Of a stretch of DNA of 55,251 nucleotides, positions 18,195 through 27,131 are shown piece after piece (position 1 is the first letter of the stretch; every line of letters begins with the position of its first letter). This DNA comes from CAZLQF01 sp964561545. Its GTDB lineage: Bacteria > Bacteroidota > Bacteroidia > CAILMK01 > CAYYUA01. The stretch is taken from contig CAZLQF010000018.1 of NCBI GenBank assembly GCA_964561545.1, positions 1 through 55,251 on the forward strand, in the 5' to 3' direction. The position numbers and the translations under genes were made by a program. The notes under the pieces were generated by a model, which had not been told where the DNA came from, made no database searches, and saw only the letters and a program-made list of their open reading frames with translations.

Positions 18195-18202
18195 TAACTT
18201 TG
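18195..18202 (+). promoter_or_regulatory. Probable -7 element before the DUF4831-like gene
   Basis: TAACTTTG fits TAnnTTTG exactly and lies 31 bases before the ATG at 18234. No TTG was found at the usual spacing. Confidence 0.4.
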
Positions 18203-18233
18203 AGGCCAATTTTAAATTACAGGGACCTAAGTT

Positions 18234-19592
18234 ATGAGGAAGCCAAAATTAGCCATTTTACCGAGCCTGCTATTTATAGGTTTGTTTAATACTTGCAAAA
18301 CTCCCAAAGTTACTGTTCAATCCGTTAAAGATGATGCAAAGCCTGAATTGAATGCAGAAAATAGGCAAGGTGGATTTTATTACACATTGCCAAAAACGGC
18401 TTTTGCTGTGTCCATCAAAGGTACCATTCGCAATACTTCCAAAGGCCAACTTTCCGAGTTTGATCACCTTTTAGATTACCCATCCGGTACCATTTACAAA
18501 GCATCTAAAACAGTTTTATCTATAGATGAGTTGGAGGTTTCAACCTACCCGGTTCCTGATTACGAAAAAACTTTTTTTGTCAACATTCCTAAAGAAAAAG
18601 CGTTTAACTTTAAAACAAAGAAATATGGATTTGAATTTGGCGCCTTACAACAAATTAAGAGCATTGGTTTAAATGATTCTAAAAAGCACCAAGAAAACTT
18701 AAACACCAAAATTTACAACAAGAACATCAGGATTAAGGGTAAACAACAAAAGGAAGCCAAGAAGGTGGATGAGGCTCAGCTAAAATTTGATCAAAAAGCT
18801 TTTAAAAAAGGCCTTAATCAATTGAACCGCAAAAGCAATGATTTAAAACAGGAACTTGCCCAGGTAAGCAGTGACACGCTCAACCTGCCGGATTCCATTG
18901 CAAATCAAAAACTCAATAAGATCGAGCAGGAGATCAAGAAATACCGGAACCACATTGAAAAGCTGGGAAACCTTTATAAAACTTACCGTGGTGAAAATAT
19001 TGCCAACACCGCTCAGAAGTATAAAAAAATCATTAAAAAGCTTATCAACCTGAAAACTCAGGTTGCTGGCGGTCAAAAGGACCTATCCTATAATAATGTG
19101 CCGGTCAATCAGATGATCAATAGTTTGGATACTTTGATCAACAAGTACCTTCAGGCTTTTAAAGGCAGTGCATCCAGTTATCAGGATTCATGGCAATTTC
19201 AAGTGGTACCGGATCAAACAAAACGAACTTTCCGGTATGGCATCTATTACAATGAAGAAGACGAATTTGTCCTGAAGAAATTCCAGCAAGAAAGTCGGGC
19301 TGAAGGGCAATTGGTGGTAACATTTAAACCCGTATTCTCAGACCAAATTGAACAACATCAAAACAGCCAAACTATTGACCCTAATGGTTTTTATTACAAC
19401 ATTCCCGCCAATGGTACCCTCAAAATCGAATTGATCAAAGATAATGGAGCAACCCGGATTACTTTAGCCAAAGCCAGGGTAAAATTACCCCAATTCGGGG
19501 AATTGGCTCAATTGCCTGCTAATTTCGAAAATGCTGAATATGACTTTGATCCCCTGACGGGTGGTTTGCAAAAATTGAAAATCAGCAAATAA
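18234..19592 (+). CDS. DUF4831-like envelope protein with a coiled-coil insert
   Basis: This 452-residue protein has an N-terminal hydrophobic export segment and a Cys at about residue 21 (LFNTCKTP), though the lipobox is poor. The region GGFYYTLPKTAFAVSIKG (from about residue 46) resembles DUF4831 proteins. These are Bacteroidota envelope proteins of unknown function. From about residue 150 to 295 it is rich in Lys, Gln, Glu and Leu and probably forms a long coiled coil. A beta-rich C-terminal domain repeats the YYNIPANG theme seen at the N terminus. It stands between the porZ operon and an ABC exporter, with no overlap to either. Function unknown. Confidence 0.6.
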   Translation: MRKPKLAILPSLLFIGLFNTCKTPKVTVQSVKDDAKPELNAENRQGGFYYTLPKTAFAVSIKGTIRNTSKGQLSEFDHLLDYPSGTIYKASKTVLSIDELEVSTYPVPDYEKTFFVNIPKEKAFNFKTKKYGFEFGALQQIKSIGLNDSKKHQENLNTKIYNKNIRIKGKQQKEAKKVDEAQLKFDQKAFKKGLNQLNRKSNDLKQELAQVSSDTLNLPDSIANQKLNKIEQEIKKYRNHIEKLGNLYKTYRGENIANTAQKYKKIIKKLINLKTQVAGGQKDLSYNNVPVNQMINSLDTLINKYLQAFKGSASSYQDSWQFQVVPDQTKRTFRYGIYYNEEDEFVLKKFQQESRAEGQLVVTFKPVFSDQIEQHQNSQTIDPNGFYYNIPANGTLKIELIKDNGATRITLAKARVKLPQFGELAQLPANFENAEYDFDPLTGGLQKLKISK

Positions 19593-19651
19593 ATAAACCC
19601 TATCCTACGGCTTAAATTCCCTTATTTTTACCATTCAAATAAAGTTACTTT

Positions 19652-20608
19652 ATGGCGCATATTCTTGAAGTAAACAATGTTAGCAAAAGTTATGGCCATA
19701 ACATTGCCCTTGACCACGTTTCCATGAATGTACCTACCGGGAGCATTTACGGTTTGCTGGGACCGAATGGTGCCGGAAAAACAACGCTTATCCGAATCAT
19801 TAACGAAATAATTGGACCCGATACAGGCTCAATTAATCTAATGGGACAGCCTATACAGGATAGTAACATCACCAATATTGGTTATTTGCCAGAGGAAAGA
19901 GGGTTGTATCCTAAGATGAAAGTAGGGGAACAATTGATCTACCTGGCCCAATTGAAAGGTTTATCAGCATCTGAAGCCCGCGAAGAAATCCGCAAATGGT
20001 TCATTGAGTTTGATATCACTGGATGGTGGGAAAAAAAGGTAGAGGAGCTTTCCAAAGGAATGGCCCAGAAACTACAGTTCATCACCACGGTAATCCATAG
20101 GCCCAATTTGATCATCCTGGATGAGCCTTTTAGTGGCTTTGATCCGGTTAATACCGAATTGGTAAAGCAGAAAATTTTTGAGCTACAAGCTCAAGGGGCC
20201 ACCATTATGCTTTCTACCCATCGAATGGAAAATGTGGAAGAACTCTGCGAAAACATCACCCTCATCGATCAAGCTCAAAATGTCCTTGAAGGGGATATTG
20301 ACACCATCAAACAACAATACAGGGCCAATGCTTTTGAAATTAGCCTTGGAGGGTCGATTGACCAGCAAAATCTTGAATTGCCCTTGAATTATGAGATCAA
20401 ATGGTCCAAGTACAACGCTGCCTTAGACCACACCAGGTTCCGTATCCAAATTCCAGAGCATGATACGCCCAACAAACTGCTTCAACATTTGATGGTCTCC
20501 CATACGGTTTATTCCCTCAAGGAAATATTGCCCAGCATTCATGACATCTTTGTAGCCACAGTAACGGAAGATGAACAAAACCAGCAAAAAGCAATAGCTG
20601 ATGAATAA
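19652..20608 (+). CDS. ABC-2 type exporter, ATP-binding protein
   Basis: The 318-residue ATPase has Walker A GLLGPNGAGKTT at about 33-44, the signature LSKGMAQKLQF near residue 135, Walker B IILDEPFSGFDP and the switch His in STHRMENVEE. The C-terminal DUF4162-like extension (about 235-318) is common to the NatA/YhaQ group. It overlaps the downstream permease gene by 8 bases, so the pair is one operon and one transporter. NatAB-type exporters pump sodium or other compounds out, but the substrate cannot be told here. Confidence 0.92.
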   Translation: MAHILEVNNVSKSYGHNIALDHVSMNVPTGSIYGLLGPNGAGKTTLIRIINEIIGPDTGSINLMGQPIQDSNITNIGYLPEERGLYPKMKVGEQLIYLAQLKGLSASEAREEIRKWFIEFDITGWWEKKVEELSKGMAQKLQFITTVIHRPNLIILDEPFSGFDPVNTELVKQKIFELQAQGATIMLSTHRMENVEELCENITLIDQAQNVLEGDIDTIKQQYRANAFEISLGGSIDQQNLELPLNYEIKWSKYNAALDHTRFRIQIPEHDTPNKLLQHLMVSHTVYSLKEILPSIHDIFVATVTEDEQNQQKAIADE

Positions 20609-21896
20609 AGCTCTTCTCATCATCAAAAGGGAGTACCTCACCAGGGTGCGCAAGCGAACTTTTCTATTGATCACTTTTTTAAGCCCTCTTTTGTTTGCTT
20701 TGATTTTCATAGCCCCGATCCTACTCACTGAACTAACTTCATCTAAAAATTCGGTTTACGTTATTGATAAAAGCGGCTATTTTGAAGGCCAATTACCCGA
20801 TCGGGAAAAAGTCCGTTACAATTACCTGGGAAAAGCTCCCGGACAAGGAACTGAAACGCTCCTGGAAGACAACCCTTCAAGTTTTATACTTAAGATACCC
20901 GATTTCTCACTCGATAGCCTAAAGGACATCAAGATCATTTCTGATAAAAACCCGAGCATGTCCTTAACCAATGACCTTGAAAACGACTTAGAAAAACGGC
21001 TTAAAAACTTAAAGATCAAAGAAGCCGGTGTAGATAAAAGTACCCTTAAGTCCCTGAATGTTAATATTAATCTAAACAGTGTAATCCTGAGTGAGGAAGG
21101 AACAAGAGAAGGAAGCACGGCTGTAGCTTCCATTGTTAGCTTTGCCGGTGGTTTTTTAATCTACATTTTCATATCCCTCTATGGTGGGCAAGTTACCACA
21201 GGCGTACATGAAGAAAAATCCAGCCGGATCGTGGAGATCCTTGTATCTTCGGTTAGGCCCTTTCAACTGATGCTTGGTAAAATTGTAGGCATAGCCATGG
21301 TAGGATTAACTCAATTTTTGCTGTGGATTGTTTTAACCATGGTGATAATAGGCATTAGTAGCATTTTCTTAGGTGCCTCCGCTTTAGGGCAAGCTGCCGC
21401 CTCTGATCCGGAAATGATGCGTCAGGGTACGGAGCAAACCCAAATGCTTGGTAAACTTCAATCAGCAGCAAGTTCTATCAACATTCCTTTGTTAATAGGG
21501 GCTTTTATTTTCTATTTTTTGGGAGGATATTTCCTTTATAGTTCTCTGTTTGCAGCCGTAGCAGCAGCGGTTGACAATCAATCTGACATGCGCCAGTTCA
21601 TTTTACCACTTTCCATACCGCTGATTATATCTATTGTCGTGACACAAGCAGTGCTGGAAAATCCGAGTTCGGGCATGGCGGTTTGGATGTCCATTATTCC
21701 CTTTACATCTCCGGTAATCATGATGGCAAGGATACCCTTTGGAGTTCCTCCTACGGAGTTGATCGCTTCCATTAGTGTACTGATCCTCGGTTTTATAGGA
21801 GCGGTATGGGTTGCAGGGAAAGTTTACCGAACTGGGATCCTGCTTTATGGCAAAAAGATCACTTTCAAGGAGTTGGTTAAGTGGATGTTTTACTAA
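20601..21896 (+). CDS. ABC-2 type exporter, permease protein
   Basis: The 431-residue permease begins with the family opening (KREYLTRVRKRTFLLITFLS), with one membrane helix near 22-45. A large extracytoplasmic domain runs to about 170, then five or six further helices follow. The helix start TGVHEEKSSRIVEILVSSV is a hallmark of NatB/ABC-2 permeases. It overlaps the ATPase gene by 8 bases. The genes are followed at once by a convergent secreted-protein gene, so the operon ends here. Confidence 0.9.
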   Translation: MNKALLIIKREYLTRVRKRTFLLITFLSPLLFALIFIAPILLTELTSSKNSVYVIDKSGYFEGQLPDREKVRYNYLGKAPGQGTETLLEDNPSSFILKIPDFSLDSLKDIKIISDKNPSMSLTNDLENDLEKRLKNLKIKEAGVDKSTLKSLNVNINLNSVILSEEGTREGSTAVASIVSFAGGFLIYIFISLYGGQVTTGVHEEKSSRIVEILVSSVRPFQLMLGKIVGIAMVGLTQFLLWIVLTMVIIGISSIFLGASALGQAAASDPEMMRQGTEQTQMLGKLQSAASSINIPLLIGAFIFYFLGGYFLYSSLFAAVAAAVDNQSDMRQFILPLSIPLIISIVVTQAVLENPSSGMAVWMSIIPFTSPVIMMARIPFGVPPTELIASISVLILGFIGAVWVAGKVYRTGILLYGKKITFKELVKWMFY

Positions 21897-21918
21897 ACCT
21901 GAGCGGCCTTTAGTTATT

Positions 21919-23985
21919 CTATTTGATCATCACCTTACGAATTCGCTCAAAACCTTTTTGCTCGATTTTTAATAAGTAAAACCCCCTTTTAAGGCCTTCA
22001 ACATTGATAACTAATTGACCTTTGGCGTCAAAAGCTTGGGGTAACTCCTTAACAGTTTTTCCGCTGATGTCCATTAATGCCACGTTTGACTCTACTAAAG
22101 CCGATGACTTAAGTTCGATATTGAGTTCATCCGAGGCAGGATTGGGATAAACATCAATCTTAACTTTCCTGGCCTTTGCCTGATCTATTGAAGTTGGCGT
22201 AACATTTTGAGCGGTATCAAAATCAGCCTGGCTTAAATTATAAAAAGAGCCGCTGGGCGTAGTTTGCAACTTGACAGCCCTTACCATATAAGGTTGCGTT
22301 TCCATTTTAGGGGCCTCATCCTCATAAGTCGTGCCCTCAATGATGGCTTGATTAACACGCTCATAACTTTCTTTAAAAGGATTGAAGCGGTACAAGTGGT
22401 AGCCTTTTATGTTTCCATTTGCTGCTGTCCATGACAGATTGACCGACCTTTTATCTTCAGCAGTATTGGATGCGAGGTTCTTAGGAGGACCTACCATGTA
22501 CATCCTAAGCGTTGGATCACCCATTAAGGCCACATGAACTAAACCCGAAGAAGATCCTGTTTTATAAAGTGGCGTATTATTATCAGAGAAGAAATTGTTT
22601 TGGGTCAATAAGGTACTATACCCAATGTTTGCTCCCATGGCCATATGGTGCATGTGCCAGTGCGGCCTTCCAGCCCAGCAACTGGTCAACATTGGACCTT
22701 TGGAGGCCAAAGGAGCTCTTAGAAAATTGTTAGTACCATCCCAATCACCGAAAATGCTACCAAACAGAATCGTAAATACGCCTTGAAGTGAATCCGTAAC
22801 GAAGTCGTTCGTATTAGCAATACCACCTGCGCTCGTCATTGTTCCTGCACCAGTGCCAAAAGACCATAAATAATGGTCTTTTTTTAAACTAGCGGTGTAA
22901 TCAGCTTCCTTTAAATGCTCAATACCCACCATGGATGAAAAATTACGCCAACCATTTTGCGGGAATCCTTCCTTAAGGTTAAAATTGCCTTCAATAACAG
23001 CTTGCTGGTTGACATTTATTTGTGCATGCCGGTACCGGTGATTTTTATCAAGGTACCTTTTCAATAGTTCTGATTCATTTTTCTGAAACTGGTCCATCTT
23101 CGATAAATCCACTCTTCCAATTTGTAGATCTATTTTAGAATTAACTGGCGTTACATTGTTGGAAGATAAAGTATCTAATCTTGATTGATCAAATTTATCA
23201 TCTCCTTGTTTATTGACATTTCTGGCAAAAATACTTGCGGAGTCAAAGTCCTTTTGGTCAGTCCAATTACCGTCCAATTCGCCATAATATAAGTCTGCCG
23301 GCCAAGCTCCAAGATGAGGCTTGTTAGGGGTTGTTTGAGGTCTATGACCATCGGGAGCAATATTACCGGCGTATGGAACCGGGATGGCCCCAAGTAAAAA
23401 AACCGTTTTTAATGCTTCTTTGGCCTGATGAAGGTCTTTTATCTTTTGTTTTACATCATTTACTGTTTCATTATCACTGACGTAACGAGTTAAAACCTCC
23501 CATCCATCTCCTGTCATATCCATTTCCAGTCGCCTGATCTCTTTATCCAAATCATTGGTGAGCGTATCCTTTACAAGCAATAATAACTGGCCCCTATCCT
23601 CAACAGCAGGAACTTGAATACCAGAATTGATATAGCCCTCTCCAATTTCTTTACCATTTTTAATCTTAACTACTTGATATTCATAGCTTTTGCCAACCTC
23701 TACTGTACTGTCAATATAAACAGTATCGGATGATGGCTGCGTCTTTTCAACAGTTCCCCAATCACGCTCCTCCTTCAATTTGCTGCTTATTTTCCATTCA
23801 GATGCCTGATCACTCCCCTTCCAATAAAGCTTAATTTGGGGAGGATTTTCCTGCACTTTAGCATTGATTTGTACAGAAGCTAATACACCATTGCTTTGGC
23901 AATAAAGCATTTGAGGCCAAGCTAACATCAATATGGCCAGACCAGCTACAGCGAAAGCAATTTTTAGAGGCAATTTTATATACAT
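21919..23985 (-). CDS. T9SS cargo protein with gingipain-like (C25-like) core
   Basis: A 688-residue secreted protein. It has a signal peptide ending near residue 30, a fibronectin type III-like domain (about 35-125) and a central region (about 130-500). A second fibronectin-like domain follows (about 500-595), then a type-A T9SS sorting domain starting at VYPNPASDELNIEL. The centre resembles the caspase-like fold of C25 gingipain peptidases: VFLLGAIPVPYAGN, WPADLYYGELDGNW, IDLQIGRVDLS, a candidate Cys436 in PMLTSCWAG and the closing ALMGDPTLRMY. The usual His of a GHG motif is missing where SFGTGAG occurs; a His stands a few residues before (KDHYLWSF). Activity is therefore uncertain. It is monocistronic. 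Confidence 0.7.
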   Translation of the reverse strand: MYIKLPLKIAFAVAGLAILMLAWPQMLYCQSNGVLASVQINAKVQENPPQIKLYWKGSDQASEWKISSKLKEERDWGTVEKTQPSSDTVYIDSTVEVGKSYEYQVVKIKNGKEIGEGYINSGIQVPAVEDRGQLLLLVKDTLTNDLDKEIRRLEMDMTGDGWEVLTRYVSDNETVNDVKQKIKDLHQAKEALKTVFLLGAIPVPYAGNIAPDGHRPQTTPNKPHLGAWPADLYYGELDGNWTDQKDFDSASIFARNVNKQGDDKFDQSRLDTLSSNNVTPVNSKIDLQIGRVDLSKMDQFQKNESELLKRYLDKNHRYRHAQINVNQQAVIEGNFNLKEGFPQNGWRNFSSMVGIEHLKEADYTASLKKDHYLWSFGTGAGTMTSAGGIANTNDFVTDSLQGVFTILFGSIFGDWDGTNNFLRAPLASKGPMLTSCWAGRPHWHMHHMAMGANIGYSTLLTQNNFFSDNNTPLYKTGSSSGLVHVALMGDPTLRMYMVGPPKNLASNTAEDKRSVNLSWTAANGNIKGYHLYRFNPFKESYERVNQAIIEGTTYEDEAPKMETQPYMVRAVKLQTTPSGSFYNLSQADFDTAQNVTPTSIDQAKARKVKIDVYPNPASDELNIELKSSALVESNVALMDISGKTVKELPQAFDAKGQLVINVEGLKRGFYLLKIEQKGFERIRKVMIK

Positions 23986-24058
23986 AGGGTAATAAGATTT
24001 TATGGTTATAAGATCATTAAAAGCTTGCTAATTGATAACCTTTTTTAATTTAACTTAA

Positions 24059-25693
24059 TCAAGTTTGAAGGACGCCAGGATTGAACTGCTTTTCAATGGG
24101 CGCATGATCGGCCATTTCAATCCCCTGGGAGATCGCTTTCCTTGTTTCAAGGGGATCAATGATGTCATCCACCCAAAGCCTTGCAGCAGCATACAAGGCA
24201 GTTGTTTGCCTTTCGTAGTTTTCCTTGGTTCGCTTATGCAGTTCTTCCTCCTTCTCTTCATCGGGTTCTTCCCCTTTGGCTTTCATGGTGGATACCTGAA
24301 TCTGGGTTAGGGTTTTGGCAGCTTGGTCACCACCCATTACAGCAATTTTGGCTGTAGGCCAAGCCATTATAAGCTTTGGATCATAAGCCTTGCCGCACAT
24401 GGCATAATTGCCGGCACCATAGGAATTGCCCATAATAATGGTAAATTTGGGTACCACAGAATTGGCAACTGCATTCACCATCTTAGCCCCATCTTTGATG
24501 ATACCGCCTTGTTCAGCGCGGCTGCCAACCATAAAGCCAGTTACATCCTGTAAGAACACCAAGGGGATCTTTTTTTGGTTGCAATTCATAACAAAACGTG
24601 CTGCTTTGTCAGCGGCATCCGAATAGATGACCCCTCCTACTTGCATCTCACCCTTTTTCGCGCGTAAAACTTCTCGCTGATTGGCCACAATACCTACTGA
24701 CCAACCATCTATTCGGCCATATCCACAGATCATCGTTTTGCCATAACCTTCCTTGTATTGCCGAAAATGGCTATCGTCTACCAATCGCTCTATAATTTCA
24801 AGCGTATTATAAGGTTTGGTACGATCCGAGGGTAAGTATCCATAAATTTCTTTAGGGTCTTTTTTGGGAGGCTTGGGTTCTTCGCGATTAAATCCGGCTT
24901 TTTCAGATTTTCCCAAACCTGCCATCGATTCTTTAATGGCATCCAGGCAGCTTTGATCATTGGGATATTTGTTATCGGTAACGCCAGATACTTCAGATTG
25001 GGTGGTGGCACCACCCAGTTCATCTGCAGATACATCCTCCCCTATGGCAGCTTTTACCAAATAAGGCCCTGCCAGGAATATGGAACCAGTATCTTCTACA
25101 ATTAAAGCTTCATCCGACATAATCGGCAAATAAGCGCCACCGGCAACACAACTTCCCATAATGGCTGCTATTTGTACAATACCCTCTGAGGACATGATGG
25201 CATTATTCCTGAATATCCGCCCAAAGTGATTTTGATCCGGAAAAATTTCATCCTGCAAAGGCAAATAAACACCAGCACTGTCCACCAAGTAAATGATGGG
25301 GAGTTTATTTTCCATAGCAATTTCCTGGGCCCTGAGGTTTTTCTTAGCCGTTATCGGAAACCAAGCGCCAGCTTTTACAGTAGCATCATTGGCTACTATT
25401 ACACATTGTTGACCGCTTACCTTGCCAATGACGACTACCACACCACCTGAAGGACAACCCCCGTGTTCTTGATACATTTCATAACCTGCCATTGTGCCAA
25501 TTTCTACCACTTCACTGTCATCATCCAACAGGTAATTGACCCTTTCGCGAGCCAGCATTTTGCCTTTTTCTTGTTGTTTCTGGGCTTTCTTTTCACCGCC
25601 TCCTTCATAGACCTCCTGCTTTAATTGTTGGATCCTACTGGATTCCAGCTTATTGTCATCTTCATTCTTATTGAAGTTCAAGTTTTCAGCCAT
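24059..25693 (-). CDS. mccB: Methylcrotonoyl-CoA carboxylase beta subunit (carboxyltransferase)
   Basis: The 544-residue biotin-dependent carboxyltransferase moves CO2 from biotin to an acyl-CoA. Within the acyl-CoA carboxylase beta family, MCC is favoured by the stretch SAGVYLPLQDEIFPDQNHFG, by MGSCVAGGAYLP, by SIFLAGPYLVKAAIGE, and by the C-terminal ARLWVDDIIDP, all close to the leucine-degradation enzyme. Propionyl-CoA carboxylase is the alternative. The partner biotin carboxylase subunit is not in this window, so the complex must be completed from elsewhere. A long charged N-terminal helix (about 1-50) is typical. The gene has its own promoter. Confidence 0.88.
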   Translation of the reverse strand: MAENLNFNKNEDDNKLESSRIQQLKQEVYEGGGEKKAQKQQEKGKMLARERVNYLLDDDSEVVEIGTMAGYEMYQEHGGCPSGGVVVVIGKVSGQQCVIVANDATVKAGAWFPITAKKNLRAQEIAMENKLPIIYLVDSAGVYLPLQDEIFPDQNHFGRIFRNNAIMSSEGIVQIAAIMGSCVAGGAYLPIMSDEALIVEDTGSIFLAGPYLVKAAIGEDVSADELGGATTQSEVSGVTDNKYPNDQSCLDAIKESMAGLGKSEKAGFNREEPKPPKKDPKEIYGYLPSDRTKPYNTLEIIERLVDDSHFRQYKEGYGKTMICGYGRIDGWSVGIVANQREVLRAKKGEMQVGGVIYSDAADKAARFVMNCNQKKIPLVFLQDVTGFMVGSRAEQGGIIKDGAKMVNAVANSVVPKFTIIMGNSYGAGNYAMCGKAYDPKLIMAWPTAKIAVMGGDQAAKTLTQIQVSTMKAKGEEPDEEKEEELHKRTKENYERQTTALYAAARLWVDDIIDPLETRKAISQGIEMADHAPIEKQFNPGVLQT

Positions 25694-25728
25694 AAATGAT
25701 CGTTTTAATCGGTCGTTTTGGTTATTTA

Positions 25729-25760
25729 CAAAAATAGGAGGTTAAGGCTTATTTTCCCAA
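25729..25760 (-). promoter_or_regulatory. Probable promoter of the acyl-CoA carboxylase gene
   Basis: On the minus strand TTG (25760-25758), a 21-base spacer and TATTTTTG (25736-25729) match the Bacteroidota promoter. The predicted transcript would start near 25722, about 30 bases before the ATG. Confidence 0.5.
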
Positions 25761-25923
25761 CTGGTCATTGAACTGTAAATCTGCGATCTGAATGACAGAT
25801 ATGACCAATTATTCAGCTTACCAATAACAACCATTCACCTCGTAGGCTCAATTAATTGATCTGCAAAAATCCATTTTACCGTTAATTCTTAAACTTAGCA
25901 TTTAAAAGTAATGTTTTAAGCTT

Positions 25924-26455
25924 ATGCAAAAACTATTGGGTGCTGCAGACCCATTGCAACTGAATTGGCCAAAGCACGTAGAAATTATACCGACCAGATA
26001 AAACTGGTTAGCCAAAATCGTCAGCAGGTTATCGAGCACGATGAATTGGTGAAAGCCGACCTTACCAATAATAGGAAGTAGCCCAAGCCGTTGAAGGGGC
26101 TTAAATTGTTCATATAACAGTTGGACTGCCCTACTGTACAAACATCCTTTGCAATACGGAAGAGGCCTTCAATGATGCTTGGCACTTGCCTACCAATGTT
26201 ACCCAATTGAAGGGCAAGCAGAGGATTGAACGGTTTACCAGGGTCATGAATGTAAAACCCAATTACACCAATGTTACCAATTGGTTATGGGCCGTTTTGG
26301 TATTTTAATGCCTTCAATGGGGAGCTTAAGGAAATGAATTATCAGTATTAATTGGATTACTTTTTCGACAGCAGTAAATTTGGGCGCAATTTGATCTTAT
26401 TCCCTCAGAGCCACAAGATACGTTGAAGCAAGTAGTTGACAAACTGAACAACTAA
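25924..26455 (+). pseudogene. Decayed NAD-dependent epimerase/dehydratase gene
   Basis: Three frames must be joined to read the product. It opens MQKLLGAADP, a degenerate form of the nucleotide-binding GAGGxxG loop. It continues in another frame with IATELAKARRNYTDQIKLVS and the DELVKADLTNN stretch, then EVAQAVEGA, a stop, and IVHITVGLPYC. It then jumps to the C-terminal EEAFNDAWHLPTNVTQLKGK, LKEMNYQY, a stop, and LDYFFDSSKFG. The end is VVDKLNN. The order matches extended short-chain dehydrogenases annotated as NAD-dependent epimerases in Bacteroidota, but about half of the middle is missing. There are at least four lesions, so the gene is dead. Bases 25770-25923 and 26456-26690 show nothing else. 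Confidence 0.7.
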
Positions 26456-26695
26456 TAGGAAATAACTTGGTTAGCGAGGGTGCGTTCCTATTGCTTTTCT
26501 TAACCCATCATTTTGCACGTAAATTTTTAGCATCAACCCCCTGGTGAAAAAGTGTTCAGGTAAAGGTCCCCTACGCATAAAACCTTAACAATCAAGCAAA
26601 TAATCCTTAAAATTAACATATTGTAACCCTCACCTATAACAAAAATTTAGAACAACATGGATCATCGTTATTGAATAATTTTTCAGGTACAGGCA

Positions 26696-26724
26696 TTGTA
26701 TTCAACTTATTTTTTTCATCTTTG
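26696..26724 (+). promoter_or_regulatory. Probable promoter of the cold-shock gene
   Basis: TTG at 26696-26698, an 18-base spacer and CATCTTTG at 26717-26724 (one mismatch to TAnnTTTG) would start transcription near 26731, giving a leader of about 30 bases. An upstream start with a longer leader, as in many cold-shock genes, cannot be excluded. Confidence 0.45.
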
Positions 26725-26759
26725 AAGCTCAACAAAACAAATAAATCACAGACTACATT

Positions 26760-26957
26760 ATGAACACGGGAACAGTGAAGTTTTTCAACGACAAAAAAGG
26801 GTTTGGATTTATAATCGATGATGAATCCAAGGAAGAGTATTTTGTACACGCAACTGGCCTTGTTGAAGAAGTAGACAAAGGTGATAGAGTGGCCTTTGAA
26901 CTTACTGAAGGCAAAAAAGGGCTGAACGCTGTAAATGTTAAGCAGGCCGAAGAATAA
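26760..26957 (+). CDS. Cold-shock domain protein (CspA family)
   Basis: A 65-residue single cold-shock domain, a five-stranded OB fold that binds single-stranded RNA and DNA and melts RNA structure. RNP1 is KGFGFI (residues 14-19) and RNP2 is YFVHATGL, in which a Tyr-Phe-Val-His run keeps the aromatic face; the opening MNTGTVKFFNDKKGFG is typical. It is a stand-alone unit with promoter and strong terminator. The related variant with GYFVH in place of the classical DVFVH is usual in Bacteroidota. Confidence 0.95.
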   Translation: MNTGTVKFFNDKKGFGFIIDDESKEEYFVHATGLVEEVDKGDRVAFELTEGKKGLNAVNVKQAEE

Positions 26958-26989
26958 GCTTTTAACATATACAGATTTATGAAGATTTA

Positions 26990-27020
26990 AGCCTTATCCC
27001 TTCTGGATAAGGCTTTTTTT
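26990..27020 (+). terminator. Rho-independent terminator after the cold-shock gene
   Basis: AGCCTTATCC, a five-base loop CTTCT and GGATAAGGCT form a perfect ten-pair stem followed by six T. It lies 32 bases after the stop codon and is the clearest terminator in the window. Confidence 0.92.
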
Positions 27021-27131
27021 ATGGCAACTTTTTAAGTACAACACTGTTGAGGTTTTTAATGGCAAAGCATCTTTTCCTATTAGCTTTTGCTTGGGTAATT
27101 GTCTCATTCATTATTAAATTAAGCTCCTTTT

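Noticed and set aside
26634..26968. Minus-strand open frames across the cold-shock gene
   Set aside because: Both run antisense to a clear cold-shock protein and through its promoter.
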